From Zygnema cylindricum (Eukaryota > Streptophyta > Zygnematophyceae > Zygnematales > Zygnemataceae), in contig JBBHKE010003313.1 of NCBI GenBank assembly GCA_037447655.1, positions 1 to 64,000 on the forward strand: a stretch of DNA of 64,000 nt. Direction: 5' to 3'. Under the pieces are notes generated by a model. It saw only the letters and a list, made by a program, of their open reading frames with translations. It was not told where the DNA came from and ran no database searches. The position numbers and the translations under genes are program-made. The stretch's first letter is position 1. Every line of letters starts with the position of its first letter. Positions 1 through 9,957 of this stretch are shown here, piece after piece.

Positions 1-944
1 TCAGATAGTTTAGTTACCTTGTAATTAACCTGTTTTTTTTACAGTCTTTTGCTACTTCTCCTCCCCCCGTCAAAATCTGAGACCGGAATAGATGGTTCAC
101 GTGGATTCTTTCGAACAATCTCGGCTTCTCCCCTATCCCTTGATTCCGAATCAATTTTCGCCACGTCTTCCGCTTCGGGTAGAGTTGTCACTGGAGTTTC
201 CATAGCCGAGTCCTTTTCGGTCTCATTTGTAACTGCAAGAATGTCATCTTCTCTAAAACCTGGATAGTTACGAAGCTCAAAGTCATCGGAATTTTCTAAC
301 TCAAATCTGATTTTTACTGACTTTGTATACTTGAAGGGATCCACAAACTTTCCTTCATCCATAACTACTAGATTCTTTACTAAGATTATATCTTCCCTTT
401 TTAGATCATAAACTCTATATCCTTTAACATCCTCATCATATCCTAATAAGTATCCCGGTTTTCCTTTAGGATATAGCTTCCGATATGATCGATCTGTATC
501 TTGACTGAATACTTGACTGCCAAAAACCTTTAAGTGAGATATGTCTGGTTTCCGTCCTGTCCATCTATCATAAGGTGTTTCATATTTTATAGCTGAAGTA
601 AGAACTTTATTTTTGAGGTAATTAGCACAGTTCATTGCTTCTGTCCAAAACCTTTTTCCTATCTTCTTATCTGACAACAAACTTCTAGCACTATCACTTA
701 GTGTTTTATTTAACCTTTCAGCTACCCCATTCTGTTCCGGGTTTTCTGGAACTGTCTTTTGGTGTTGAACCCCATCTCCCTCATAAAATCCTCAAACTAG
801 TTAGAAGTATACTCTCCACCATTGTCACCCCTTACTCTCTTGATTGGAGTTTCATGGAGTTTTTTGCTCCATGCTTTATATTGTCTAAAACAATCTTGAG
901 CTTCAGACTTGTTTTTCAAAAAATTCACCCGGGAATACCTGGAC
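1..944 (-). pseudogene. Ty1/copia integrase and integrase-RT linker fragment (element P, downstream part)
   Basis: Minus-strand reading begins in the integrase core (DWSRYSRV) and shows the second catalytic Asp in RGDNGGEYTSN and the catalytic Glu in NGVAERLNKT, so two of the three D,D35E residues are present. The integrase C-terminal segment follows (GRKPDISHLKVFGSQV, GYDEDVKGYRVYDL), then the acidic linker ending GGRRSSKRL. A stop follows GGEYTSN and the frame shifts near 775, so the copy is dead. It continues the coding sequence that stops at 6,372: the two pieces abut insertion M, which is flanked by a CAATC duplication. The gene runs off the left edge of the window, where RT should follow. 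Confidence 0.85.
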
Positions 945-949
945 CAATC

Positions 950-1264
950 TGAAACTCTGAGACCTCCATATGTCCTCAGAGTAGATTGCTTCCAAGAAGC
1001 CTCTAGGATAACTCTGACCCCTTTTTGTTTCAGCGAAAACAACTGCCTCCCTGGCAGACAAAAACATTCACCACCTGCACCCTTGTTAAGGCAAGACTCC
1101 CCTGAGTCTATACCAAAAAGAATCTCTAAATTTGCTCCGCTGAGCAGTAAGTTATGGAGGGTCAAAGTTGACCTTTTGTACAGAAGCTCTCTCGAAGAGA
1201 GAGGATCTTATCTCCTAATTTTTCTAAGTCCTATCTCTCTCACAGACTCTATCTACTGATGTAC
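950..1264 (-). repeat. 3' part of an LTR (element M)
   Basis: Matches the corresponding part of the LTRs at 5,312-6,366 and 8,189-9,243: the run from CTCTGAGACCTCC through the CTCTC..GAGAG hairpin near 1,190 to CTACTGATGTAC. Similarity ends at about 1,264, where unrelated sequence leading to the gypsy element begins. Confidence 0.8.
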
Positions 1265-1839
1265 AAACGTACTTCCAAAAAATCCGGTTTGCCACTAACC
1301 TAAATCAAATAGTGAAACACTAAATTTAAATCAACTAAACTCCAAAAATGTTTGTTCAGGTTTTCTTAATTTTGCGCCGTACACACAATGTTGTCGCTTA
1401 GTCAGCAGCAGTCAAATAAGTCCAACCGGCTGTGGTTAATCCTGTACGAATATTTGGGGTGCTTACGGAGCACCTCGTCTTCGTGGTCCACACTCAAATC
1501 GGCACCGTTAGTTCAGTTCCAATCGACGTCCTGTATTTGTTCTTCACGCTTATTTTCCCAGATGTCCGGTTTTCCTTTTCGTCCGTCCGATGCGCAGATT
1601 TAACTTCGTTCGATGTGTTACATGTGTCCAGGTATACTCCGTTTTTTTTGTATTGTCCCTCATACTGACGCGTGTCTATGTGACCGTACAATACACTCCA
1701 GAGTTACCAACCCATTGTCACACTATACAAGGTAAGTATTACAACTACAAGGACCCAAAAATATTCTAAGTAGTAAACCTCCCCTCACAACCTTATCTAC
1801 TGAGGATAAAGCTTTGAAACCAACAAGTCACTTATTGCG
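1265..1839. other. No recognisable gene; probably upstream part of gypsy element G
   Basis: Short open frames here (for example 1,432-1,668) show no motif I recognise. The stretch lies between the broken copia LTR and the gypsy RT region, so it may hold the eroded LTR, gag and protease of G. I cannot delimit an LTR. Confidence 0.4.
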
Positions 1840-4710
1840 GATGAAAAGCTAGCTTTTGCACAAGCCATGGAAGCAATGACGATTAAAGGTTTGGAAACTC
1901 TTGAATGGAAATTTGGCTCTAATCTCTCTCAATCTGAACATGATCTACAAAACAAAATGATTCTGCGGAATATCAACGCTTTTACTTTCTTTGTTAATGA
2001 TCTTTGTCGCCATACCACCTATAAAATGTCTATAGATCTGGAAGACGATCGTCCCATTTTCAAGCCGAAACACCGCTTATCTAAAATAGAATGGGAACAA
2101 GTGGACCAACTCTGCGCTGAATTGGAGGAAGCTGGCCTTATTTATCGGTTGGAAACTACTTTTGCAGCACCCACTGTCATGCCCAGGAAAAAAGATGCCG
2201 AAAGAAACTTTACCGGTCGCCAGATGTGCAGCGATTACCGTGAACTCAATGCTAGAACAATACAAGATCGATATCCAATGCCTTTCGCCGAATAAATATT
2301 TGATCATGTTGGAGGCGCTAAATATTTCAGTATTTTGGATTTACGACAAGGCTTTAACCAGATTGAAATAGAGGAAAAGGATAGGCATAACACCGCCTTT
2401 TGGGGTAGTGATGGTCGTTGGGAGTGGACGGTCATGCCTTTTGGACTTAAGAACGCCCCCGCATTTTTTCAAAAAGTAAGGGATTCAGTTTTAGGTGGTT
2501 GTAAGTTTGCACGATGTTATATTGACGATTTGATTATCGCCTCCGCCACAATTGAAGATCACGCAGATCAAAACGAATGGGTCCTAACTAAACTGAAAAA
2601 GGTTGGATTAAAATGCCATTCAGCTAAATGTACTTTCGAGTCCAAAGGTGTGCTTTTCCTTGGACATTTCATTTCCTCCAAAGGGATCACACCACTTGAA
2701 GCAAAAACTGAGGCTATCAACAAACTGCCAACCCCCGTTGATCTCACGAGTCTTCTAGCCTTCCTAGGATTAGCTAATTATTATCGCAGATTTGTCCCTA
2801 GTTTCAGCACTGTCGCTTCACCATTCAACGATCTACTCAAAAAAGAGGTCCCTTTCGTATGGGGACCTGATCAGATTTTGGCTTTTTAGAAGTTGAAAGA
2901 TGCCCTCTCTAGTGCTCCCATCCTCCGACCTCCTAATCACAAATTACCTTTCTGCCTACAAACAAACTTTGGAAAGCCTGGCATTGCGGCCATCTTAACT
3001 CAGCGTGAACTAACAGGAGAAGAATACGTGGTCGCTTACGCAAGTAGAAGAAATAATCGTGGGCCAAATTACGAAGAGTTATAGGAGAATGTCTGGCAGC
3101 AGTTTGGGAATTGGTACACTTTTACTACAGCCGCTTACACTTCTAACCTACCATCAACCTTGACATTGGCTGATGACGAACGATAAACTGTCCGAAAAAC
3201 TAGCGCGATGGGCATTAATTTTACAGGAATATGATGTGGAAATAATTCACCGTCCAGGATTACTTAGCCTGAATGCAGACGGCATTTCCCGAAATCCTTT
3301 GCCAAGGACCACAGACAATGGAGTCCGACAAGGTTTCGATGACGACTTAGCTTCTATGTCAGCAGGGTTTTATATCACACATTCTTTAGCTTCGCTGCCC
3401 GACTCCCGTTCTGCCCCAGATCCATGGCGAGACGGAGCACTAATTCTTTTCCTCTCCTCACAAACCTTCCGACTAGGCACTACATCCGAGGAGGAACAAG
3501 TAAAGAAAAGAGCTAAAAATTATCTTTGGTTCAGTGGATCGTGAGTTCGATTGTTAGCGGACAATAGTCACAGGCACGTGCCTCGCTCGACTAAACGCCT
3601 CTCGGTGATTGAACAAATTCACTCTGAGCTGGGTCATTATGGGACCAAGCGCACCTTAAGCTTGTTGTAGGCACGCTATTGGTGGTCTAGGATGCAATCT
3701 GATGTCGCAGTGGTATTCCACAAGTGTGCAATATGTGATCGTCTACGAACCTCTTTTACCAACCGGCAGACTACTCTCCAACCATTACCCATCAAGGGGT
3801 TATTTTACCGCTGGTCATGCGATTTGGTTGGTCCTTTCCCCATATCCCGGAGGGGGAAACAATATATAATGATCATGATTGAAAACTTTAGCAAATGGGT
3901 TGAAGTAGTAGCGTTACTACACAAACTGCTAAACTCACCACCGCCGCTTTTAAAGAACATGTCCTTATGAGATACGGCGCTCCAGCCGAAGTCCTCACAG
4001 ATCAAAGGACTGAATTCCTCGGAGAATTCTAAGAAATGCTAGATGATGCTCTCATATACCATCGTCGAACAAGCCGTGATCATCTACAGGGTGATGGATT
4101 GGCGGAACGTGCAGTTCAGACCTTCAAGCAGGCATTACGCAAGCATTGTTTGGAGAAACAGATAACAGTATGGGACGAGTCACTTGGCTATATTGCCATT
4201 GGGTATCGAATGTCGGTACAGGCGAGTCTTGCTAATTTCAGTCCATACTATGTCTTATTTGGGCGTCAGCCTTTTTTGGGTAAGAATATCCAGAAAGCCG
4301 CAAGCTTTCCGCTTCCCTTACTGTCTGACGGGGTTTTTCTGGAAGAACTCATTAACCGGGGGCTGCTTTTCGCCCGAGAGATGCCTATGGCTTTTGACAA
4401 CCTGCAAATTGCCCAGCACAGAGATACTTTGCGCTTTGCCACGACACGCAGCGGCAGCTACCGGCCCTAGCAGTAGCCTTACCGAGTGGGAGATTATGTC
4501 TACTTACGTACCCAATCCTTCGATACCTTGGACACAGATGTTTCACCTCATATTCTCCGAATTATCGAAGTAGACACAAATGGCATGCTAGGACTTCAAA
4601 GAGCAGATACGCGAACCTTTCGGGAGCATTCGAAGAACTGTGCTCCATGTTATTTACCAAATCTATCCCAGGACATGGACCCTATGCATATGCCTATCAC
4701 TCAGGCTAGA
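1840..4710 (+). pseudogene. Ty3/gypsy pol (RT, RNase H, integrase), element G
   Basis: Reverse transcriptase: RPIFKPKHRLSKIEWEQ, MCSDYRELNARTIQDRYPMP, LDLRQGFNQIEIEEKD, MPFGLKNAPAFFQ and the catalytic box CYIDDLII near 2,520; YIDD replaces the commoner YVDD. RNase H follows (LPFCLQTNFGKPGIAAIL, ending IIHRPGLLSLNADGISR). Integrase has the HHCC finger (HSELGHYG..CAICDR, 3,620-3,740), the first Asp in CDLVGPF, the second in LTDQRTEFLG and Glu in GLAERAVQTFK, so the D,D,E set is complete. At least seven in-frame stops (2,293; 2,887; 3,082; 3,542; 3,668; 4,030; 4,468) and several frameshifts make it non-functional. Gag and protease are not recognisable. The gene continues into the PHD segment. 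Confidence 0.88.
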
Positions 4711-4848
4711 GAATGCACACTTTGCAACCGAGCCGACGGAGAAACGTGAATGCTTCTATGCGACCGTTGCAACTAGGGATTTCACATAGAGTGTTTGGTT
4801 CCGCCGTTAACAGCGGTTCCCGACGGTCATTGGTTTTGTCACAGTTGC
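4711..4848 (+). pseudogene. PHD-type zinc finger at the C-terminus of the gypsy integrase
   Basis: In the same frame as the integrase tail, the eight zinc ligands of a C4HC3 PHD finger can be read in order: ECTLC (4,714-4,725), CDRC, then H and C in GFHIEC, and the closing pair in HWFCHSC ending at 4,848. The spacing and the aromatic before the last Cys pair fit the PHD family, which usually reads histone H3 tails. Two stops (4,747 and 4,768) interrupt it, as in the rest of pol. It sits where chromoviruses carry a chromodomain, so a chromatin-targeting role is inferred. A RING finger is unlikely, given the order of Cys and His and the Trp. Confidence 0.82.
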
Positions 4849-4892
4849 CGAGAGCTACTAGTCGTATTTGCCAGCTCTTCGGCAGGCTAAAG

Positions 4893-5179
4893 AGCTGGGG
4901 GGGGAATAAATTGAGCCTCCTAGCTTCCTCTCTCACCCTACCTTGATTTTTCTTATGATATGTTTATTTGCTGCTTGTTGCTTGTACATAATTATTCTCA
5001 CTTGTTTTTTGAGATTTTCATGACTTTCTCGTTTATTTCGTTATCATTTATCTTTCAACTGGTTGTGTTGCATGTTTATCATAATCTTTGTCACATGTAC
5101 GACATGGACAGTATGGATCAAGATCAAATCGTGTTGCAAGCAGCCACTTTTGGTACATACTAAGTATTTAGCCTATTTT
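4893..5179 (+). other. Polypurine tract and presumed 3' end of gypsy element G
   Basis: A run of eight G (4,897-4,904) in a purine context lies just after the PHD segment, as expected for a plus-strand primer. The T-rich sequence after it may be the 3' LTR, but no second copy is identifiable upstream, so its limits are not defined. Confidence 0.45.
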
Positions 5180-6366
5180 TTGTCTCCTAGGAAACTATAG
5201 GCAGCCACGGATCTAGCAATCTCTTTGAGTTTCAGTGACTGCAAGTAGTATGGGGAATGGAGAGTGGAGCGAGAAGCAGGCTGCCTGGGAAATGGAGAGT
5301 GGAGCGAGAAGTGAAACTCTGAGACCTCATAAGTCCTCAGAGTGGACAGCTTCCAAGAAGCCTCTAGGATAACCCTGACCCCTTTGTGATTCAGCAAAAA
5401 CAACTGCCACCTTGGCAGACAATAACTTTGACTAACTTCACCCTTGTAAAGGCAAGACTCTCGTGAGTCGATAGCAAAAAGAATCTCTGAATTTGCTCCC
5501 CTGAGCAGTAAGTTATGGAGGGTCAAAGTTGACCTTTTGTACAGAAGCTCTTTGGGAGAGAGGGTCCTATCTCCTAATATTTCTAAGTCCTATCTCTCTC
5601 ACAGACTCTATCTACTGATGTACGGAACCAATCAGGTTACAATTCCGTCCGCAAAGTACAGCTACCGGTGTACTTTATGTACGGACATTGTATGACATGG
5701 CCTAAATGTCGACACATGTCATATCCGGATTTGGTGCCATAATCTTCGGAGATTCCACGATCCAATGTCATTTCGCCACGTGTCATCCGATGTGGCGATG
5801 GTCACAAACCGCTGAAATCTTCTTCCGCGATCTCGGCGCTAATTCCGGCTGTCCGATTAAATTCGATTTTAATCGTAGCCGTAATATATACATGCGCGGT
5901 ATTCGTTTCACTTAAGAAATAAATGCGCGGAATTGATTTCTTTTCAGTACCGTAATCCGTACATATACATTACCGGATCTATGTATCCCGTAAACAATTA
6001 TAGTTAAATGATTTATCCTACGTACACATGTTTAAATAAATATCAAACTATATAGTATGTAATACTAATTCTAGACTTAATGACGAAGGCTACCGACTAT
6101 CCACTATCTACCTGCCGTTAAGTACAGGGATCAAATCCTGTGGCCGACACATACCTTTTAGATAAAATAAACCCATAACTAATATAAATTTCCCGTAAAC
6201 CTCTGGATAGCCTAGGTAGCTATGGCTCTAGCTCCCTCTCCAATTTCTTAGTGACTCCGACAAGTTTGAGAGTTGGAGAGAGAAGTTAGAGGTAGACTGC
6301 CTCGGCTTCTTTCTATATTTCTATTTAGACCTAGAAAATACTAAAAAATGACCATTAATTCCTACA
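5180..6366 (-). repeat. LTR fragment (5,180-5,311) plus complete copia LTR of M (5,312-6,366)
   Basis: The 1,055-bp LTR begins TGTAGG and ends TTTCA on the minus strand and matches the P LTR (8,189-9,243) along its length. From start to end it holds a tRNA-like segment (about 6,066-6,150), a GCCACGTGTC G-box (5,775-5,784), a GTAC cluster and a CTCT..GAGAG hairpin near 5,549. The 132-bp fragment beside it resembles the beginning of the element N LTR (compare 61,620-61,700). No primer-binding site follows this LTR, so M lacks a normal leader. Confidence 0.8.
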
Positions 6367-6371
6367 CAATC

Positions 6372-6546
6372 ATTGGTGATAGTCATCATAAATCTCTTCC
6401 CCCCCGGTGAGGGCACTTTAGCTGGTCCCCAAATATTTGTGTGTACTAGATCTAGAATTTTTTCTCCCTTCTACGTGGTTACTTTAGGAAAGGGAAATCT
6501 GTGTGCTTTACCTTGAGCACATCCACTACAATCACTTTGTAGAAAC
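6372..6546 (-). pseudogene. Copia GAG-pre-integrase and integrase N-terminal fragment (element P)
   Basis: Reads CSGCAQGKAH.FPFPK, the end of the HHCC zinc finger, then LDLVHTNIWGPAKVPS and KRFMMTITND. It ends at the CAATC duplication that flanks M and resumes at 944. The first catalytic Asp position of integrase reads Asn (HTN, codon at 6,435-6,437), as in elements K and L. One stop is present before GEKILDL. The upstream part of the zinc finger is missing, replaced by an inverted LTR fragment. Confidence 0.85.
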
Positions 6547-6712
6547 TAATGGTTTTAAAGTATTTTCTAGGTCTGAAAAGAAAAAAAGAAGCCGAGGCAG
6601 TCTATCTCTAACTTCTCTCTCCAACTCTCAAACTTGTCGCAGTCACTGAGAAATTGGAGAGGAAGCTAGAGCCATGGCTACCTAGGCTATCCTGAGGTTT
6701 ACGGGAAATTTA
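6547..6712 (+). repeat. Inverted fragment of a copia LTR start
   Basis: This is the reverse complement of about 6,187-6,350 (first ~165 bp of the M LTR), now in plus orientation inside minus-strand element P. It replaces the stretch between protease (GMFRLVL) and the integrase zinc finger. The two copies form a 160-bp inverted repeat around the 6,372-6,546 fragment. Confidence 0.8.
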
Positions 6713-8184
6713 AAACCAGCCTAAACATCCCATGGCTACCTTTCTTAGCAATGAAATAGACATCCTCCTCAAAACTAGCAGTAAAGACTCCTTCCCTAGT
6801 GTTAGTGAAAAAACCGTTATCATCTAATAACGATGTAGAGATAAGATTTTTGTTCAGATCCGGAATAAACAATACATCCGAGAATGTTAATATGGATGTC
6901 TTTCCTTCTACTAACACTTTCAGATCTACCGATCCTACAAGAGTAGTGGTGACTATCCTCCCATCCCCGTACTCTATCTCTACGGTGGGAATCTTTTTTA
7001 TCTTAGTGAACACGTGCCTATCCTTACACATGTGCATGGAGGCACCTAAATCTACAATCTAGCCTGCTTCACCTTTCAATCCACCGTAAGCACATTTCTG
7101 CCTTCGATGAATTTCGACCTCGTTTTCGCCTCCAACTCCTCATCTAAAAGGAGCTCATCGTCCTCGTCCTCGGATTCCGCCTCATGTACCTGTGTCACAA
7201 GGGCCTTTTTCTTTCCTCTCGGGGTACCACCAGTCTGCCTCTCCTTTGACCGAAGTTCGGTTAGCTTAGTGCACTCTGCCATATAGTGCCCAGGTTTCTT
7301 ACAAAAATGACATAAACATTTGGGAGCCCTTGGTCCGAGCTCGTCAGTCTAATTTTTCTGCTCCCTACCCCCATAGTTTCCGACCGGTTTCCAGGAATCC
7401 TTGTTCCTCCAATCTGTCGCAGTTGCCAAGGCTTGCCCACTCTTTCCTCCCCTTCGGATCTCAATCGTATTATCCCGAACGAGAATCATCCCTACCACTG
7501 AGTTCCATATCCACCTTGTGTCCGGCAAGTCAGCACACGGTTGACTATGTTCTCGAACTCATCGAGTAACTTCATCAGTAAACAGTTAACCTTTTCTTTT
7601 TCACTAAAATCTTTTCCCGCACTCTCTAGCTCCATGAAGAGTGTAGCAAGCTCATTGCAAAAATCCAACATCTTCCCCCCTTTGTATACATACTCCTTAA
7701 CTTTGTGATCAGCCAACTGTTTTTGCTGAATCGTACCACTTCGGTACATCTCTATGAGAGCCATCCAAAGATCGGATGCCCTTTCTACCTGCAAATGAGG
7801 ACATGCAAGTCCTTGAGTGAGATGGCGTAGGATGAAGTGCTTTGCCGCCATATTGTTGAAGTCCCAGGTTTCAGTATCATTCTCCTCGTTCCTCGGAATA
7901 GGTGACATGAATGCCGAACCAGTTGCTATTGGTGTGGTCGCCTCCTTCTCCTTTCCTTTGTCCACCACTTCTCTTTCTTTTGTTTCCTCCGTTGAAGGTG
8001 GATCCTCTTTTCTGGTGAATCTGCTTCCTCCAAACCCTGGAGGGATTCCAAGACTTGATAGACGCCCCAACCGTCCACTCATTATCCCCCAAAACCTTTT
8101 TTTGCATAGAGCTCCAATCATCATACTTTCCCAGTATATGAAGCCAGTTGAATTAAAAATTGGTACCCTAGAGGGTGGGCCCAT
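6713..8184 (-). pseudogene. Copia gag and aspartic protease (element P)
   Basis: Gag opens with MGPPSRVPIFNSTGFIYWE, its ATG lying inside the primer-binding site. It runs through the gag core (WDFNNMAAKHFILRHL, ASDLWMALIEMYRSGTIQQ, YKGGKMLDFCNELATL) to about 7,492. After a frameshift it shows a CCHC zinc knuckle, CHFCKKPGHYMAEC (7,262-7,315), then an acidic linker. Protease follows with IVDLGASMHMCKDRHVF: the catalytic Asp is kept but the usual DSG reads DLG, and a stop replaces the Trp before it. KGSHGMFRLVL ends the homology at 6,713. Role: capsid protein with RNA binding, and polyprotein processing. Dead copy; its LTR is at 8,189-9,243 and its integrase at 6,372-6,546 and 1-944. Confidence 0.88.
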
Positions 8185-8188
8185 AACC
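8174..8188 (-). promoter_or_regulatory. Primer-binding site, half-tRNA-Met(i) type (element P)
   Basis: GGTTATGGGCCCACC starts at the LTR end. It is the exact complement of the anticodon arm and upstream stem of plant initiator tRNA-Met as I recall it, rather than of a tRNA 3' CCA end. The gag ATG (8,184-8,182) is inside it. Confidence 0.8.
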
Positions 8189-9243
8189 TAAAACTCTGAG
8201 ACCTCCATAAGTCCTCAGAGTGGACAGCTTCCAAGATACCTCTATGATAACTCTGACCCCTTTGTGTTTTAGCAAGAACAACAGCCACCCTCGCATATAA
8301 AAACTCTAACCACCTGCACCCCTATGAAGGCAAGATTCCCTTGAGTCGATAGCAAAAAGAATCTCTGAATTTGCTCCCCTGAGCAGTAAGTTATGGAGGG
8401 TCAAAGTTGACCTTTTGTACAGAAGCTCTCTGGGAGAGAGGGTCCTATCTCCTAATTTTTCTAAGTCCTATCTCTCTCACAGACTCTATCTACTGATGTA
8501 CGGATCCAATCAGATTACAGCTCCGTACACAAAAGTACAGTTGTCGGTGTACTTTCTGTACGAACATTGTACGACATGTCCTAAATGTCGACACGTGGTA
8601 TGTCCGGATTCGGTCTCTTAATTCTCGGAGATGCTGCGATCCAATGTCATTCCGCCACGTGTCATCTGATATGGCGATGAGTACAAACTGCAAAAATCCT
8701 CTTCCGCAACCTCGGCGTTTATTCCGACCGTCCGATTAAATTCACATTTAATCGTAACCGTAATAAATACATGCGCGGTATTGGTTTCACTAAAGAAATA
8801 AATGCGCGGTATTGGTTTCTTATTCGTACCGTAATCCGTACTTTTACATTACTGGATCTATGTATCCCGTAAACAGTTACAGTTAAATGAATTATCCTAC
8901 GTGGTAATGTTTAACTAAATATTAAACCCTATAGTATGTAACACTAGTTAAAGACTTAACGGCTAAGGCTACCGGCTACCGGCTACCTGCCGTCCGGTAG
9001 GTACCAGGATCAAATCCTGTGGCCGGCACATACCTTTTAGTAAATAAACCCCTAACTAATATATATTTCCCGTAAACCTCTGGATAGCCTAGGTAGCCAT
9101 GGCTCTAGCTCCCTCTCCAATTTCTCAATGACTGCGACAAGTTTCAGAGTTGGAGAGAGAAGTTAGAGGTAGACTACCTCGGCTTCTTTCTATATTTCTA
9201 TTTAGACCTAGAAAATACTTTAAAAGGACCATTAATTTCTACA
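8189..9243 (-). repeat. 5' LTR of element P
   Basis: 1,055 bp, starting TGTAGAAAT at 9,243 and ending ..GTTTTA next to the primer-binding site (the M copy ends TTTCA, so the final C has probably become T). Contents in transcription order: tRNA-like antisense segment (8,944-9,029), G-box GCCACGTGTC (8,654-8,663), GTAC cluster (8,495-8,570), CTCTC..GAGAG hairpin near 8,430, then R/U5. Confidence 0.85.
8944..9029 (+). other. tRNA-like segment antisense in the P LTR
   Basis: On the plus strand, a D-arm-like TAACGGCTAAGGCTACC is followed by a T-arm-like hairpin with stem CAGG/CCTG around loop ATCAAAT (9,005-9,019) and a GGCCGG segment able to act as an acceptor strand. Homologous segments sit at the same place in the other LTRs. 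Confidence 0.5.
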
Positions 9244-9311
9244 AGAAGCAGGTTGCCTTTACTGACTTTCTCCTTTTATTTTCCTATTCAGACCTAAAAA
9301 ATACATGAATT
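9244..9311 (-). repeat. LTR-start fragment between P and remnant S
   Basis: Minus-strand TTGAAATTCATGTATTTTTT and the following 45 bases match the beginning of the element N LTR (61,700-61,773). It joins directly to the S protease remnant and was cut by insertion of P. Confidence 0.65.
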
Positions 9312-9953
9312 TCAAAACATTCCTTGCATACCTTTTCCAGCTATAAAATATACTTCACCATTGAAGCTAGCTATGAATATCCATCTACATGTTTTTGTCT
9401 CCTTGTCATCTAAGACCAAGGTAGAAATCAAAATTTTACTCAACTGGGGGATATAAAAAACATCTGAGAGGCTGACTATAAAAGTTTTTTCATGTACTAA
9501 AACTTTCAGATCTAATGATCTTACCAAGCTAGTATATACTACTGTCCCATCCCCACACTCTATTTCTACTGAGGGAATCTTCCTCAATTTTGTGAACCAT
9601 TTTTTGTCCTTACACTTGGGCGTTGAAGCATTTGAATCAATTATTTCCTCCGGTGTCTCCCTCATACCTCCGAATACAAACCTTTGCTTCTTTGGTATTT
9701 CAATTTGATTATCTCATTTCTCATCAGGGAGAAGTTCCTTCCTCTCCTTTTTGCTCTTGTTCACCTTCCCGTATTTGATACTTAAGTCTTCCAGACTTGT
9801 GCAATCATCCATGTGATGCCTTGGTTTTCTGCAAAAGTGAGAGACACCTGCTTTTTAAACTCCTCTTTTTTGTCCATGAGGTCGTCATCCCGCTATTTTT
9901 TTATAGAAAAAGTCTGAACCACCAAATATAGGTACCGTAGGTGGTGGGCCCAT
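9312..9953 (-). pseudogene. Copia gag-protease remnant (element S)
   Basis: The first codons, MGPPPTVPIF, overlap the primer-binding site. Most of gag is deleted. A CCHC-like knuckle (CHFCRKPRHHMDDC), the linker and then protease remain: IIDSNASTPKCKDKKWFTKLRKIPSVEIECGDG, ending GKGMQGMF. DSG reads DSN, so the protease would be inactive. The homology ends at an LTR fragment (9,244-9,311). Confidence 0.8.
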
Positions 9954-9957
9954 AACC
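9941..9957 (-). promoter_or_regulatory. Primer-binding site, half-tRNA-Met(i) type (element S)
   Basis: Its plus-strand complement, GTGGTGGGCCCATAACC, matches the plant initiator tRNA-Met 5' half over 17 nt; this is the longest match in the window. The animal-type GTGCTGGG does not fit. Confidence 0.8.

Larger units (their letters stand above)
950..6366 (-). mobile_element. LTR-type insertion M inside element P
   Basis: Both ends are canonical on the minus strand (TGTAGG at 6,366, TTTCA at 950) and both are flanked by CAATC (945-949 and 6,367-6,371), a 5-bp target duplication that falls inside the P integrase gene. M contains a full LTR (5,312-6,366), an LTR 5'-part fragment (about 5,180-5,311), the gypsy element G, and an LTR 3'-part fragment (950-1,264). 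No copia coding sequence belonging to M is seen. It may be two LTRs without an internal region, the second broken by G with loss of several hundred bases. Confidence 0.75.
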
